Of a DNA stretch of 64,000 nt, positions 34,871 through 46,247 are shown piece after piece. Under the pieces are notes generated by a model that saw only the letters and a program-made list of their open reading frames with translations, did not search any database and was not told where the DNA came from. The stretch is from Myrica gale. Lineage: Eukaryota > Streptophyta > Magnoliopsida > Fagales > Myricaceae. The position numbers and the translations under genes were made by a program. Positions within the stretch are counted from its first letter, which is position 1, and every line of letters starts with the position of its first letter. Location of the stretch: assembly GCA_963930655.1 (NCBI GenBank), contig OZ005615.1:8512001-8576000 (forward strand). The letters run 5' to 3'.

Positions 34871-37800
34871 ACCAGTTTCTAAAGGTGACGGGTACAAAGG
34901 TGCCGTCTGAGGAGTGTCCGAGTACTCCGACTAAGGGAGACCAGCCTAATGAACCAGAAGTAATCAGAGTGAAACAGAAGCTCGATGTGGAATCGGAGGA
35001 TAAGATCTCTGAAAAGAAAGTAGAGGGGTCGGATACTAATCCGCCGTCGGAACCTGAGAAGGGGGTCAATGGGACGGCCTTCCAAGATTGGCTCTGGCTC
35101 AGGTTCAAGGGTCAAGTCAAGTCCGGTGGTGAATGCCCTATGCCACAAGAGAAAAGGGTTGAACCTAAACAACTAGAGAAATCCGAATCACGTGATGGAC
35201 CAACGCCTACAGTTGCAGTGAAGCATGAACCTTATCTGGGGGTTGAGACACAAGAGAAAAAGGTTGAACCTAAACAACTGGAGAAATCCGAATCACGTGA
35301 TGGGCCTAGGCCAACAGTTGCAGTGAAACAGGAACCTTATTTGGGGGCTGAGAATAAGGTACATGTGCAAGAAAAATCACTTGTTTCTAAATTTGGGTCG
35401 AAACCACAAAAGGTGGAGAAGAAAATAGTGAAGGAAAGGATCATTCCTGGCTCAGTGGAGGATGGGGATTTTCCTGAGGAGCCAGATTGGTTCCTGGTGG
35501 GCAGGAGCATGATCACTGCAGTTTCTACTTCAAAAGGAAGGAAATTGGTCGACAATGAGATTGTTCATTTTGCTTTTCCTTCTACAAATTTTGCATTTAA
35601 TCCGTCATGGATTGTTCGCTTCTCAACCAAACGGTTTGGAGAGGTAAACTTCATTTATATCTCTTATTATATGGTTAAGGATTTGCAGTTTCCTTGTGTT
35701 GTATTAAGCCTTACTTTCACCATTCCTCGAAAAATCAATTTTAGGATTTAATCTGATATAATTTTCAATTTGTTGGGAGTGTGATTTATATGTTTATATA
35801 AGTGAGTGTCATGTGTTTTCTTTTCAACTATTTGAGTTTAGATTGGTCGGCTTCCAATGGACTGGGGAAAGTGTCTTCTTCAGCTCGTAAAATCTGCTAA
35901 GGTGAAAGTTCTTGGACGATGTGTAGCCGCCCCACCTAACCTTTATATCATGCAAGAGATCTTGTTATATGTGAGGTAAAGTTCTGAATTTTCCTCTCTA
36001 AATGCTGTTTTGACTAAAACTTGTGCTCCATGCTTGTTTCCTCATTTCACAAACCAAAAATTGAAAAATAACCAAATGATATGAGTTTAAATATACTTTT
36101 CTACTTCACTTGCAGTTGTGGCAAAACAATGCAGTCAATGAATTGAACTGACTTTTAAGTTTGCAAGCTTTCATAATTACCATTCAATTATGGGATAATT
36201 TTGGTCTGAATGAAATGTACATGTATCATGTGTGGCAGCTTTTACATTCACCGTTCAGTCTTCATGGAGGGTGACAAATCTTCGTGGAGGCTAGATTCTT
36301 CCTATAACATTGACTCAACAGTTTATCCTCTTCTCACTCTCTTCACATTGCTGAAAATTAAACCATATCAGAAGGTACTTCCTAATTCTTTCTCTTTCTT
36401 GTTCACTTTGCAACTTTATCTACGCACACATGTTGTGAAGAGATTTATGCACTCTGTTGTGATCATGCTTTATTTGTGTTTGCTTCAATCAGGCTGAATT
36501 TACCCCTGAAGAACTTCATTCCCGGAAACGTGTGCTGAATCTAGATGTATGTATGATACCTCTCGTCCTTTTTGGATCTTGTGATTTCCAATATCTCAAT
36601 TGCTCAAATGAATAAATCTCTTCTGATTAGCTTGTTTAATGTTGTTTGATTGCTTTACTTGATTTAATATGCAGTTGGATTTTGGTCGTAATTCAACATT
36701 CTTAGGTGTCAGTTACTATATGCTCTTGAGGCCCACTTGGATGTTCAAGAAAATAGCATTTGAATTTCAAATCAAGACAACTGACATCGAATGGCATAAT
36801 CATGGGTTTCTAGAGTAATTCTACCCTGTAATGGTGCCTTTCAATATCCAATTTGTTTGATTCCTGTATAAAGTTACAAGACAACTGAATATACCCTTAT
36901 ATGTTGCATGTTTTTATATGCATTAGTGTTGATTGCTTCTTGAAAATTCCATGCATACAGACATGCAGTGATTTGTGTAGCCAAAAGAAAGATGGAAGAT
37001 GGAAAGAAAAGGATAATATGTACAATTTCAGGGGTATAGACATGCACAGGCCACAAAATAATACTTTTTTATTTATTGGAACAGGATGGTTCAGAAGAAG
37101 CTGCATCAGTGCTGCCTATTGTGAAGCGAAGAAAGGGTTGTCAACAGTATCCAGAACAAAACAAAGATGAACAAGCTATCTCAGAGTCATCTCTGAATAG
37201 ACTGGTGGGGGCCGTAGAAGTGTATGACTTGGAGGTAGAGCAATTTGACTCTTGTCTTTTTATCTTCAGAATTTGGAGCATGGAATGGTATGGGAAGTCA
37301 CCAAGTGTAATTTTTTAGGAGGTGGAACCCCCATATACACTTATGTGTGATCTTAGGCCGTACCAGAAACAAGCCCTCTACTGGATGTCAGAATTAGAGA
37401 AGGGAATTGATGTTGAGAAAGCAGCAAGAACACTTCATCCATGCTGGTCAGAGTATCGTATATGTGATGAGTATGTAGCCTGCATATTTCCAAAAAATTT
37501 CCAGGGGCAAAACATCAAAAAAAGAACCCCAACAAAAAGAAAAAAGAGAGGACATTCATCAACTCACACTATTGACTTGAACTAACATGCAATTGGCAGG
37601 CAGGCTTCGTCGATATATGTGAACATTTTCTCGGGGGAAGCGACAACAAAATTTCCAACTGCAACACAGATGGCAAGAGGAGGAGTGAGTTTCTTGTTAT
37701 CCTTTTTGTTCATACTTCAATATTGATTTCTTTTGGAAGGTTGAATTAAATGACCTGTATGTGTGCATTTCTGTTTGCGTTATTTCTAACTCAAAAGTGT

Positions 37801-40800
37801 CTTTAGATACTAGCAGATGCAATGGGACTTGGGAAGACTGTGATGACAATCGCCCTAATACTTTCAAGACCAGGCAGAGGGTGCCCTGCTAACCAACGAC
37901 ATGACACTAAATCCGCAGATGCTGATGAAATTACAAAGATAAAGAAAGATTGTCATACGAAGCCCTCATCAAAAGCAAACGGCAGTACTCTTATTGTTTG
38001 TCCCATGGCATTGTTGGGACAATGGAAGGTGAATATCCTTTGTCCTCTTTTTTTTTTTTTTTTTAATAAGCGAATATCCTTTGTCCTTTGTCGCATGTAG
38101 AGTGCTGTTGATGTAAGGAAACCCAAGCGATTTCAAAACTCTTGTCAAAATTTTGTTTTGACTCTATCAATGATGGCACTGAGCAGAAGAGAAAATACAA
38201 GTTATTGTAACGCTTCGTTTACTAACTACATTTAAAAAATCCCAGGATGAGCTTGAAACACATTCAAAGCCAGAAAGTATATCCATTTTCGTCCACTATG
38301 GTGGGGGGAGGACCACTGACCCAAAGGTGCTTGCAGAACATGATGTGGTCTTGACAACTTATGGAGTGCTAACTGCAGCTTATAAAAATGTATGGAAATT
38401 ATGGTATCTTTGTTTAGCAAATCACTTCATTTGCACACCTGTAAGATCCACCTGCCAGAATTCTTGGTAACGCTGATGTTCATCTATTTTCTATCCTCTC
38501 CTTAACAGAAATGGAATTCTTGTAACTTTGATATTCAGTTTTTCACTTCTCACTTCTATCTCTTAAAGGAGATTTTCTAACTCTGATACAGGATATGGAG
38601 AACAGCATCTTCCACAGTGTCAGTTGGTTTAGGGTGGTTCTAGACGAAGCTCACACCATAAAATCCTGGAAGACTCAAGGTGCTCAAGCTGCCTTTATGC
38701 TGTCCTCACACTGCCGCTGGTGTCTAACAGGAACCCCTCTTCAGGTTTGCATTCGAACTGTTTGCAAGATGCATCAACAGATGGGGTCCCTAAAGTATAT
38801 ACTATGCCATTTTTATCATTAGCCACTTTTGATTATACCCTTCACCTAAACAATCAATTCCCTAGCTTTAAAGTTCAGGAAGAGTAATGCTCTGGCATAT
38901 CATATTCTAATTTATGAAAGCTCTTTGTTATCACTTGCTGCAGAATAATTTGGAAGATCTCTACAGCCTCTTATGCTTCTTACATGTTGAACCATGGTGC
39001 AATTGGGCTTGGTAGGATACTTCTTGTTTAATATCGACTTTCCAGGCGTCACTTTTTTGTTACTGCTTTGGTATAAAACTTTAATAGTTTAAGCAAGAAT
39101 GCACTATTAGATGATCATTAATCACAATTCTTACTATAGGTGGAACAAACTGGTTCAAAAGCCTTATGAGAGTGGTGATCCAAGAGGGATGAGACTGATC
39201 AAAGCTATTCTGAGGCCATTAATGTTGAGAAGAACAAAGGAAACGAAGGATAAAGAGGGAAGGTAATCGCACTCAGATGCTTTGGATGGGCCTTTACTCT
39301 CCTCTCTACGCTCTACAGTGTACAAAACTTTATCAGCGTTGTAACTTTTTGGTGCTTAGGCCCATACTGGTTCTCCCTCCCACTGACATTCAAATCCTGG
39401 AGTGTGAACAGTCAGAAGCTGAGCGTGACTTCTATGATGCGCTTTTCAAAAGATCAAAAGTATTCACGTAGTTGCTTTTGTTTAAGATTACCTTCATTAA
39501 TTTGCAGTGAAGTAAACTGCTTTCAGTGGCTTCTTAGCCTGTTAAGAAGAGGCGTCTTTATCTATCTAGAAGCTTACAACGTTTCATGAAAACAGGTACA
39601 ATTTGACCAGTTTGTTTCACAAGGCAAGGTGCTGCACAACTACGCAAATATCCTTGAGCTACTACTTCGACTGAGGCAGTGTTGCAACCATCCATTTCTT
39701 GTTATGAGGTGTGAAAATGATTGTACATGCCATGAGCTAAATCTTATCATGGATTTCCTTTTACCACGTTCTTTCTTGCTTCTAATAACTATTGGTTTTA
39801 ACATGCAGTCGAGCTGACTCTCAGAAGTATACAGACCTGAACAAGCTTGCAAAAAGGTTCCTTGAAACTAATCCTGATTCTGCCACAATAACGCAGACTC
39901 TCCCAACCCGCGCATACATTGAATAGGTTGTTGAAGGTATCCGGAGGGGTGAAAACACAGAGTGCCCCATATGCTTGGAGTACGCAGACGACCCTGTGCT
40001 CACACCCTGTGCACATCGGATGTGCAGGGAGTGTCTCCTCTCAAGCTGGCGTACCCCAACAACCGGTCTGTGCCCAATTTGTCGGCAATTGATAAAAAAA
40101 CTGAGCTCGTAGCCTGTCCATCAGATAACAAGTTCTGGGTTGATGTTGAGAAAGACTGGAAGGAGTCGTCAAAGGTCTCAAAACTCTTGGACTGTTTGGA
40201 ACAAATTCGCAGGTCAGTCTCTGGTGAAAAGAGCATTGTTTTTAGCCAGTGGCCTTCATTTTTTGACCTCCTGGAGATCCCATTCAGGAGGAAGGGAGTT
40301 GGCTTCTTAAGGTTTGATGGAAAGCTGTCGCAGACGCAGAGGGAGGGGTCCTGAAGGAGTTTAGTGAGACCAAAGATAAAATGGTAAGAACAATTTTCCA
40401 CTAAAATTCTCTAGCTCTTCTGGTTCTCATATCTATGTGGCCATTTATGGATTAATTGTTGCATATTTCATTTCTCTTGACATTTCAGGTATTGTTAATG
40501 TCTTTGAAAGCTGGTGGTGTAGGCTTGAATTTAACTGCTGCCTGTAACGTCTTCTTAATGGTACATTTCCAGACTTTGCTTCTCTGATAGTTACCTTTTC
40601 TTTTCCCAAACAATACAATGATCTCCTCCCATCCCCAACCCAATATCACGATTGCTGCATAACCTATTATATTGTGTAGGATCCGTGGTGGAATCCTGCC
40701 GTTGAAGAGCAAGCTATAATGCGAATTCATCGCATCGAGCAGAAGCGAACAGTTCGTGTTAGAAGATTCATTGTTAAGGTTAGTTTTATTTATTTATTTA

Positions 40801-41492
40801 TTTTGGTTAAGTTACGGTTAGTTTTACTCTTCCGGCGTCCACTTGAAAGCCGCCGTATCATTTATTTTTCGTCGGATTCCTTTATTTCAAACTTCACTAT
40901 TTAATAAAACGGCATTGCCGTTGGACAATGGTTGCCACTTGCCAGGACACGGTGGAGGAACGGATGCAACAAGTCCAGGCACGGAAGCAGCGGATGATTT
41001 CCGGGGCCCTCACCAACGAGGAGGTTCGGTCGGCTAGAATGGAGGAGCTGAAGATGCTTTTCAGATGAATTATTGTTTAATTTTTTTCTTAATTATCCCT
41101 ACTCTGGGAGGTCTCTTTTTGTGTATATTTGGGGTGTGTCCCAATTTTGTAAATTTTGGCAATGGTTATCTCACTGGCTTCCTACTATGATTAGTGATTA
41201 CCCAGTGTATATCTGGTTAGGTCCAGAAAATACTTGAATATTCTGACAAAGACGCTTCTATCCTTGGCCACCGGGGACGGTTAAGATAGCAACGGACAAG
41301 GGCCAAACACGTGTTCATCGTATCTTGATTATAAAGGCCGAGGATTCACCACGTAACCCGTAGCTCAACCGTTGGATGTCTCTCGAGCTATTTGGGCCTC
41401 ACAAAATCTAGACCGTGGGTGTTTTGTAGGCTTTAAAATGGCACAGGTTGTATTTGTAACGCCTGCTGGAGGCGAAAAGGGTAAAAAAACTC

Positions 41493-41887
41493 GGGTTGTG
41501 TTTGTGTAAAAAAATTTACAAAATTTTTCACCCTCTCGCAATAAAATATTATAATATAATTTTTCTCTATCTCATCAAAACATAACTTTTCGCTACAAAA
41601 AATATAAACAATTACCTATCTTCACTTTTTCACGAAACTCAATATCATCACTAAGGGTGCGTTTGTGTTCAAAAATTTTACTCTCTAAAATTTTAACACA
41701 ATTAAATATTACAATATAATCTCTCTCCCCATCAAATCATTACTATTTACTACAAAAAATATAAAAAATTACCTATTTCTTCACTTTTTCACTAAACTCA
41801 ATACTTAAAATTTTAACTAACACTAAAATTTTACAAAACAAACATAGCCTAAATTCAATACCAAAAATTTTACAACACAAACCTACA
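41493..41887. mobile_element. Outer MITE of a nested pair, TSD CTC
   Basis: The left end 'gggttgtgtttgtgt' and right end 'acacaaacctaca' are imperfect inverted copies, with CTC on both sides (41490-41492 and 41888-41890). It is interrupted by a second MITE at 41655-41849 of the same broad family. Confidence 0.65.
41655..41849. mobile_element. Inner MITE of a nested pair, TSD TAA
   Basis: Begins 'gggtgcgtttgtgtt' and ends 'aaaacaaacatagcc', flanked by TAA on both sides (41652-41654 and 41850-41852). The inside has 'cttcactttttcac' and 'ataatctctct' motifs shared with 57001-57193. Confidence 0.75.
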
Positions 41888-42820
41888 CTCGGTGTTGTTC
41901 GAATAGCTTCAACTCCTAAAGCTTGTCCCCAGGCCCAGTGTCTCGGTTGGCGGTGGGGTCGGTTAAAGGAAGCGTCAAAAGCGCACCCAACTCGCGCTTT
42001 GACTGCGATGCTATTTATGTTGCCTTTCTGTAAGGAAAAAGCTGTTTCCAAATTCCAATCCCTCTCGGTCGGCTCGGCTCGGCTCGGCTTTCAATGGCGC
42101 CAACGAAAAAAGAATGACCCTTTCTTTCAGTATCCGTCAATGGCGTGGTTTACACTGTACGGTACAACTGTATTATTAATTTTCCTGGGAATTGCATTTG
42201 CGAACTGTATTTAAAAGTTATAAAAACAAAATTAGAAAACATTTTATTATTTTTGAAATTCCTAAGTTACATATTCCTTGGGCATCCATGAAGATGGGAA
42301 AAAGAGAAAGTCATTGAAGACCCAGAGCTATTCTAACGCATGTTGATGTCGTTGAACACGAAAACTAACATCATGACATGATGAAAACAATAAGGATTAA
42401 CATAATCTATTAGATAGTAATATTAAGTATACATAATAAAATAACGATAGTTTCTATCCTATTTTAAAATGAGAGGTTAGAAATATGATTTTCTAGCTCC
42501 AAGTGTAGAATAATGGGTTAACTAAAGATGGCGAGATAACATTCCATTAGCTCCTCCGATTACTTTTTCTTCCATAACATCTTCCCCCTTCTCCATCTCT
42601 GCCTTTGGATGGTTACTGTTGTGAATAACAAATTCAAATCCCCTACTTAACTGATGTAACAAAGTCATCCTATATATGTTGTTTTGCAGTACAAAGTTTA
42701 ATGAATGAGATACATCATCAGTCCAAATTCCTTTAGTTGTTTTATGCTATTGAGTCAAGATTTTAAATTTCACATTTCAACTGATTTCAATTAAATATTA
42801 TATGTGTTTGGACTTATAAG

Positions 42821-42920
42821 CATTGGCGGATCTAGGGGCTAACAGGGCCTTGCCCCGTCGGCCAATGAAAAACAATTGATTTTTTTTTATAACTAATCTA
42901 TCAGGCCCCCTTTTAAAGCC
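42821..42920. mobile_element. hAT-end-like fragment, copy A
   Basis: Begins 'cattggcggatctagggg' and shares a common outline with 53736-53860: 'gggcc..tgcccc/gccctgg', 'cggccaatga/cggttggtgaa', then a T-run and 'actaatct'. Probably a remnant of a hAT or similar element. Confidence 0.45.
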
Positions 42921-44370
42921 TAGCGTAAGAGTACTGTAAAAGCAAGGAGAATTTAGGCGGTTTTGTTTCATGTAAAAGGGAGGAAAAATATATTTTTTAA
43001 AAGGAAAATGTTTACGGGTTTGCAAATGAAATCGCTACTACTTGTAATTCTTTTATTAAGTAAAAGTTTGCTCACTCAATTTATGTTGTCAAGTATCTAT
43101 CAACTTCTCTTTTTTCTTCAATTTTTATTTTATTTTTTGCATCAATTTTTCATTAATTGTATACAATTTGTGCATATTCTCCACCTACTTTTGTTTCTCA
43201 CATCTAAATGAGATATTTAGGTAGTGTTTTGAGTGTCAAAATTATCTATCAAATTCTCTAGCCCTAAACATCCTGGATCTCAAATAATGAGAACCTTTCA
43301 AAGCTAAGTAATACTAAAAATTCCTAGTAAAACTCTCATCACGTCAACAGATTCAAAGCAGTAACATATATGGTACCTAGATATGAATTTGATGGACAAG
43401 ATTTGATATTGATCAACAGACTTTTTTTTTATAAGCGATCAACAAACTTAAACAATAACAGAACTACTTTACTCATAGTCTCACCAATACCAAAAAGACA
43501 AAATTTGCACACACAAAAAAGAGCCAATGGCCAAAAAAAGTGCAGAAAAAAGTTCATTAATGATGGCGATAACCGGCTTCTGCCTCCATTAAAACCGTCA
43601 CCACCAAAGATCGTTTGCCGCACCTAACAATGAGGGTGACTAAAATCTAGAAATTGGACTTAGAACAACCATAATATTGAAACTTATAACTACAAATGAG
43701 AATTCAAAAATAAGGTGGAAAATATGAGTTGAAAGTTCAAAATCTAGTATATGTCTAGATATGTTGTAACTCGCAAATTTCAAGGCCTAGAAAATAAAAC
43801 AGAGGCATAAATACATTCACATTCTCTACAGCATAAAAAAAGTTGCAAATTAGTTCGTGAGGTAAATAAAAGTTACAAATTAGTACATAAGTAATATCTC
43901 TATTAAAAACAAGTCCCTACATCCATCCACATCCCTTTCTTGTCAACCATAGTGTGTCATGTGCCTGAATAAATCTCCTTAAGAAGACACCATATTCCCC
44001 CACCAGTAGTATGGTCTGTGAAAGAGAATAAACATGTTTTTAACGAAAAGATTATCACATGACAAATTTGTAACTTTTTTTTATAGCTCATTGTATTTTC
44101 CAAAAAAATCAGAATTTATAAATTTGAAGAAACCAAAAAAAAATATATAAATTAAAAAACGAGAGGAGAAAAGGGGATCAGCTTGTGCATGCAACACGCG
44201 GAGGAGAATATACGGTCAATAAAGTGAAGAATTAAAGGAATGACACGCAACTCCGCCGTTAACGAAAATCTCGGCTGTAAAGCCGAGCCGTTTTATACCA
44301 AATATGTTTGATCCCTTGCCCCGTTTTGACTCTTTCTGGACCCCAGAACGTGTGCGCAACATGCCCCCTT

Positions 44371-44378
44371 TATATATA
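44371..44378 (+). promoter_or_regulatory. TATA box of the small 44.5-kb gene
   Basis: TATATATA about 165 bp upstream of the ATG, followed by a C/A-rich leader typical of plant 5' UTRs. Confidence 0.6.
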
Positions 44379-44540
44379 CCCCCACACCATTCCCACCTTT
44401 CTTTCACATTTGCGTTCCACACAAGAACCCAACTCAAACCAAACCCCCCCACCTCCCCACAATTATTCAACTGCTCGCTAGATCTCAGCCATTCACTTAC
44501 CTTTCACAAAGCGCTGCTTTTTTGTCGCTGTTCTTCATCC

Positions 44541-44864
44541 ATGGCCGACGCACAGTGGAGTAAATCCGGCAACGCCGGGAGCCGGCGCCAGCCCAGCCGG
44601 CTGCAGCGGCGCGCCCCGGCATCCTTGCAGATCAGTGCTCCCGCCTCTAATTGGAACGTGGCTATCCCGCTCTTGTCGCCGCTCGCCTCTTCACCGACGT
44701 CGCCGAAGTTGGTGACCGATCGGATGGGGGAGATAAAGGCGAGGGAGGAGTCGAGGCAGCAGGGGGCGGAGCACGAGAAAGTCGTCTTCAAGAAGTGGCA
44801 GCACCCGGCAGCTCCCTTTTGCTACGAGTCGGCTCCGCGGGTTCGACCTTTCGTGCCCGTGTAG
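44541..44864 (+). CDS. Small plant-specific protein (At4g14450/At3g23170-like), 107 aa
   Basis: Intronless. The start at 44541 follows a TATA box and leader; an in-frame upstream ATG at 44304 lies before the TATA box, so it is rejected. The protein is basic and Pro/Ser/Ala-rich: a leading RRQPSRLQRRAPASLQI block (about 19-35), then SNWNVAIPLLSPLASSPTSP (about 39-58), a charged helix, and the tail FKKWQHPAAPFCYES. The LQRRAP...WNVAIPLLSPL pattern is what I recall from a small uncharacterised plant family (At4g14450, At3g23170), sometimes mislabelled after the neighbouring SNARE BET12. No known domain, signal peptide or membrane segment was seen. Function unknown. The gene is far GC-richer than its surroundings. 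Confidence 0.8.
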   Translation: MADAQWSKSGNAGSRRQPSRLQRRAPASLQISAPASNWNVAIPLLSPLASSPTSPKLVTDRMGEIKAREESRQQGAEHEKVVFKKWQHPAAPFCYESAPRVRPFVPV

Positions 44865-45953
44865 ATAGGAATGGGAGACAATGAAATATTGACTCAGAAT
44901 GATAGATAGGAATAATAGATTGTATAATACTCGTGCAGTATGTAGATCTAACGGTGTGTTTCGAACTCTTTTTTCGTTTTGTCGCCATTAACATGAATTT
45001 GTACAAGAAATTTCTACAACAACTACACAGGATTAACATCAATAATTCTCGCGTTCATATTTTTAACTTTTTCTTCTTCTTTTTTTTGGGGTTTTCCCTT
45101 GGTCTCTCTATTTGATTCTGAGTCTGAACTTAATTTGAGTGATTGGAAAGCTTTGGAATGATTGGTAGCTGAGAATCAAAAGGAATTGTAACGCTGTGTT
45201 ATATATATATGGTCCTACCATTGGTTATCCTCTGTTTTTTCTGGAGTCTGTTGGTGGGCATTGATTTAGAGCTATACGTTTTCCTTCTTTGTAATTTGTA
45301 GAACGAACTGCATTGTGACTTTGGCAAAATTAAGGAAAGAATGAAAGTGCACATTTCACCCAGATTCACCTCAACTCCTTCCCTTTTAGATCAAATTAGC
45401 TGTTCTTTGTGAATCGTAACTGCTAAGCTCGATATCATAACTTGTGAGCCTTCTCTATCCCTGCTTCTGACTTACTATTCTCAATGCAGATACAATGATG
45501 ATTATCATAATTTAATAGCAGAATTTTTGTTCTATCTCGAATTGGATGGTTATTTATTCTCTCAAATTAGATTGTTGAATTTGAGAATATATCATTCACC
45601 ATTATCATTCTCTCCAAATATAGTATTCAATGCTATTATCATACACCATTCAATGCTTCTTGATTTTTCTTAGAATTGGATCATCTTACTAGAGAGGGGA
45701 TTAGAGAGGAATCTCGGTAGTATAGCTGACATTTTAAGGAGAGCTACTAACAATGGTAACTCTAATGCACATACAAAAGCTAGAGTATTAGGTAGATATT
45801 GTGATAAAATGTCAGGGCCTACTATTAGCAAAGCAAAATGATTGTAGCTCTTTTGGGGTACAAACATGATGCTCGTGGATCGGAGGAGGAGATGATTTTT
45901 TAATCTTCCTGTTCTCATATTAACTATTTCCTCAACTGCTGATCTAATTTTTT

Positions 45954-46247
45954 GGGGTTAAATATATTTTGCACCTTCTAATTATATAGGTCTTGACACT
46001 AATTTACACCTCCAATCTATTTTTTTTTGTCATATTACACCCACCAAACTTTCCACCATCCTTTAAAATTTTGACAATAATTTTTGGGATCAAAAAATAA
46101 ATTTTCGTCCAAATTAACAGAAATTTTAACATATGATTTAAAATGTCTGAAATCAATAGTTGATAGGTGCAATGTAATAAAAATAATAGATCGTATTGCA
46201 AAGTGTCCAGATCCTTAAAATTAGATCATGTAAAGTATATTTATCCC
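45954..46247. mobile_element. MITE with 8-bp TSD-like flanks
   Basis: Left 'ggggttaaatatattttgca' mirrors right 'tgtaaagtatatttatccc', and the inner 'ctaattat' mirrors 'aaattag'. The flanks 'aatttttt' and 'aatttatt' match at 7 of 8 positions. Non-autonomous hAT or Mutator-like (inference). Confidence 0.65.

Larger units (their letters stand above)
28599..41068 (+). pseudogene. RAD5B: RAD5B-type SNF2/RING helicase gene, split by Copia
   Basis: Exons: 28599-29333 plus 34876-35643 (one exon split by the Copia element), 35842-35975, 36239-36374, 36493-36546, 37085-37234, 37319-37470, 37600-37684, 37807-38028, 38246-38389, 38592-38744, 38944-39011, 39140-39262, 39360-39459, 39596-39708, 39809-40383, 40489-40560, 40680-40778 and 40946-41068. 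The ancestral product would be about 1335 aa. It has an acidic repeated N-terminus (aa 73-404), a HIRAN domain from about 448, the SNF2 ATPase (ADAMGLGKT walker A in exon 8, LDEAHT in exon 10, LTGTPLQ), a C3HC4 RING (CPICLEYADDPVLTPCAHRM, exon 15) and helicase C ([22 protein letters not shown]). This order is that of plant RAD5 translocase/E3 ligases of DNA-damage tolerance. Lesions: the 5.5-kb insertion in exon 1, a TAG for Glu in exon 15 (39924-39926), and two 1-bp losses in exon 15 (A-run near 40093, G-run near 40347). Motif VI reads HRIEQ instead of HRIGQ. All splice sites look intact, so decay is recent. Sequencing error in the homopolymers is possible. Confidence 0.88.
41069..44360. other. 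Intergenic between RAD5B and the small 44.5-kb gene
   Basis: Contains the RAD5B 3' region, nested MITEs (41493-41887), and a hAT-end-like piece (about 42821-42920). At 43838-44085 a weak inverted repeat pairs 'aaaaaaagttgcaaatt' with 'aaatttgtaactttttt'. No gene was recognised. Confidence 0.5.

Noticed and set aside
34871-35751. Independent 288-codon gene starting at 34885
   Set aside because: It is the 3' half of RAD5B exon 1 beyond the Copia element, then reads into intron 1; it has no promoter of its own except possibly the LTR.
44304-44540. N-terminal extension of the 107-aa protein
   Set aside because: The upstream ATG precedes the TATA box and the extension is leader-like C/A-rich sequence without family similarity.
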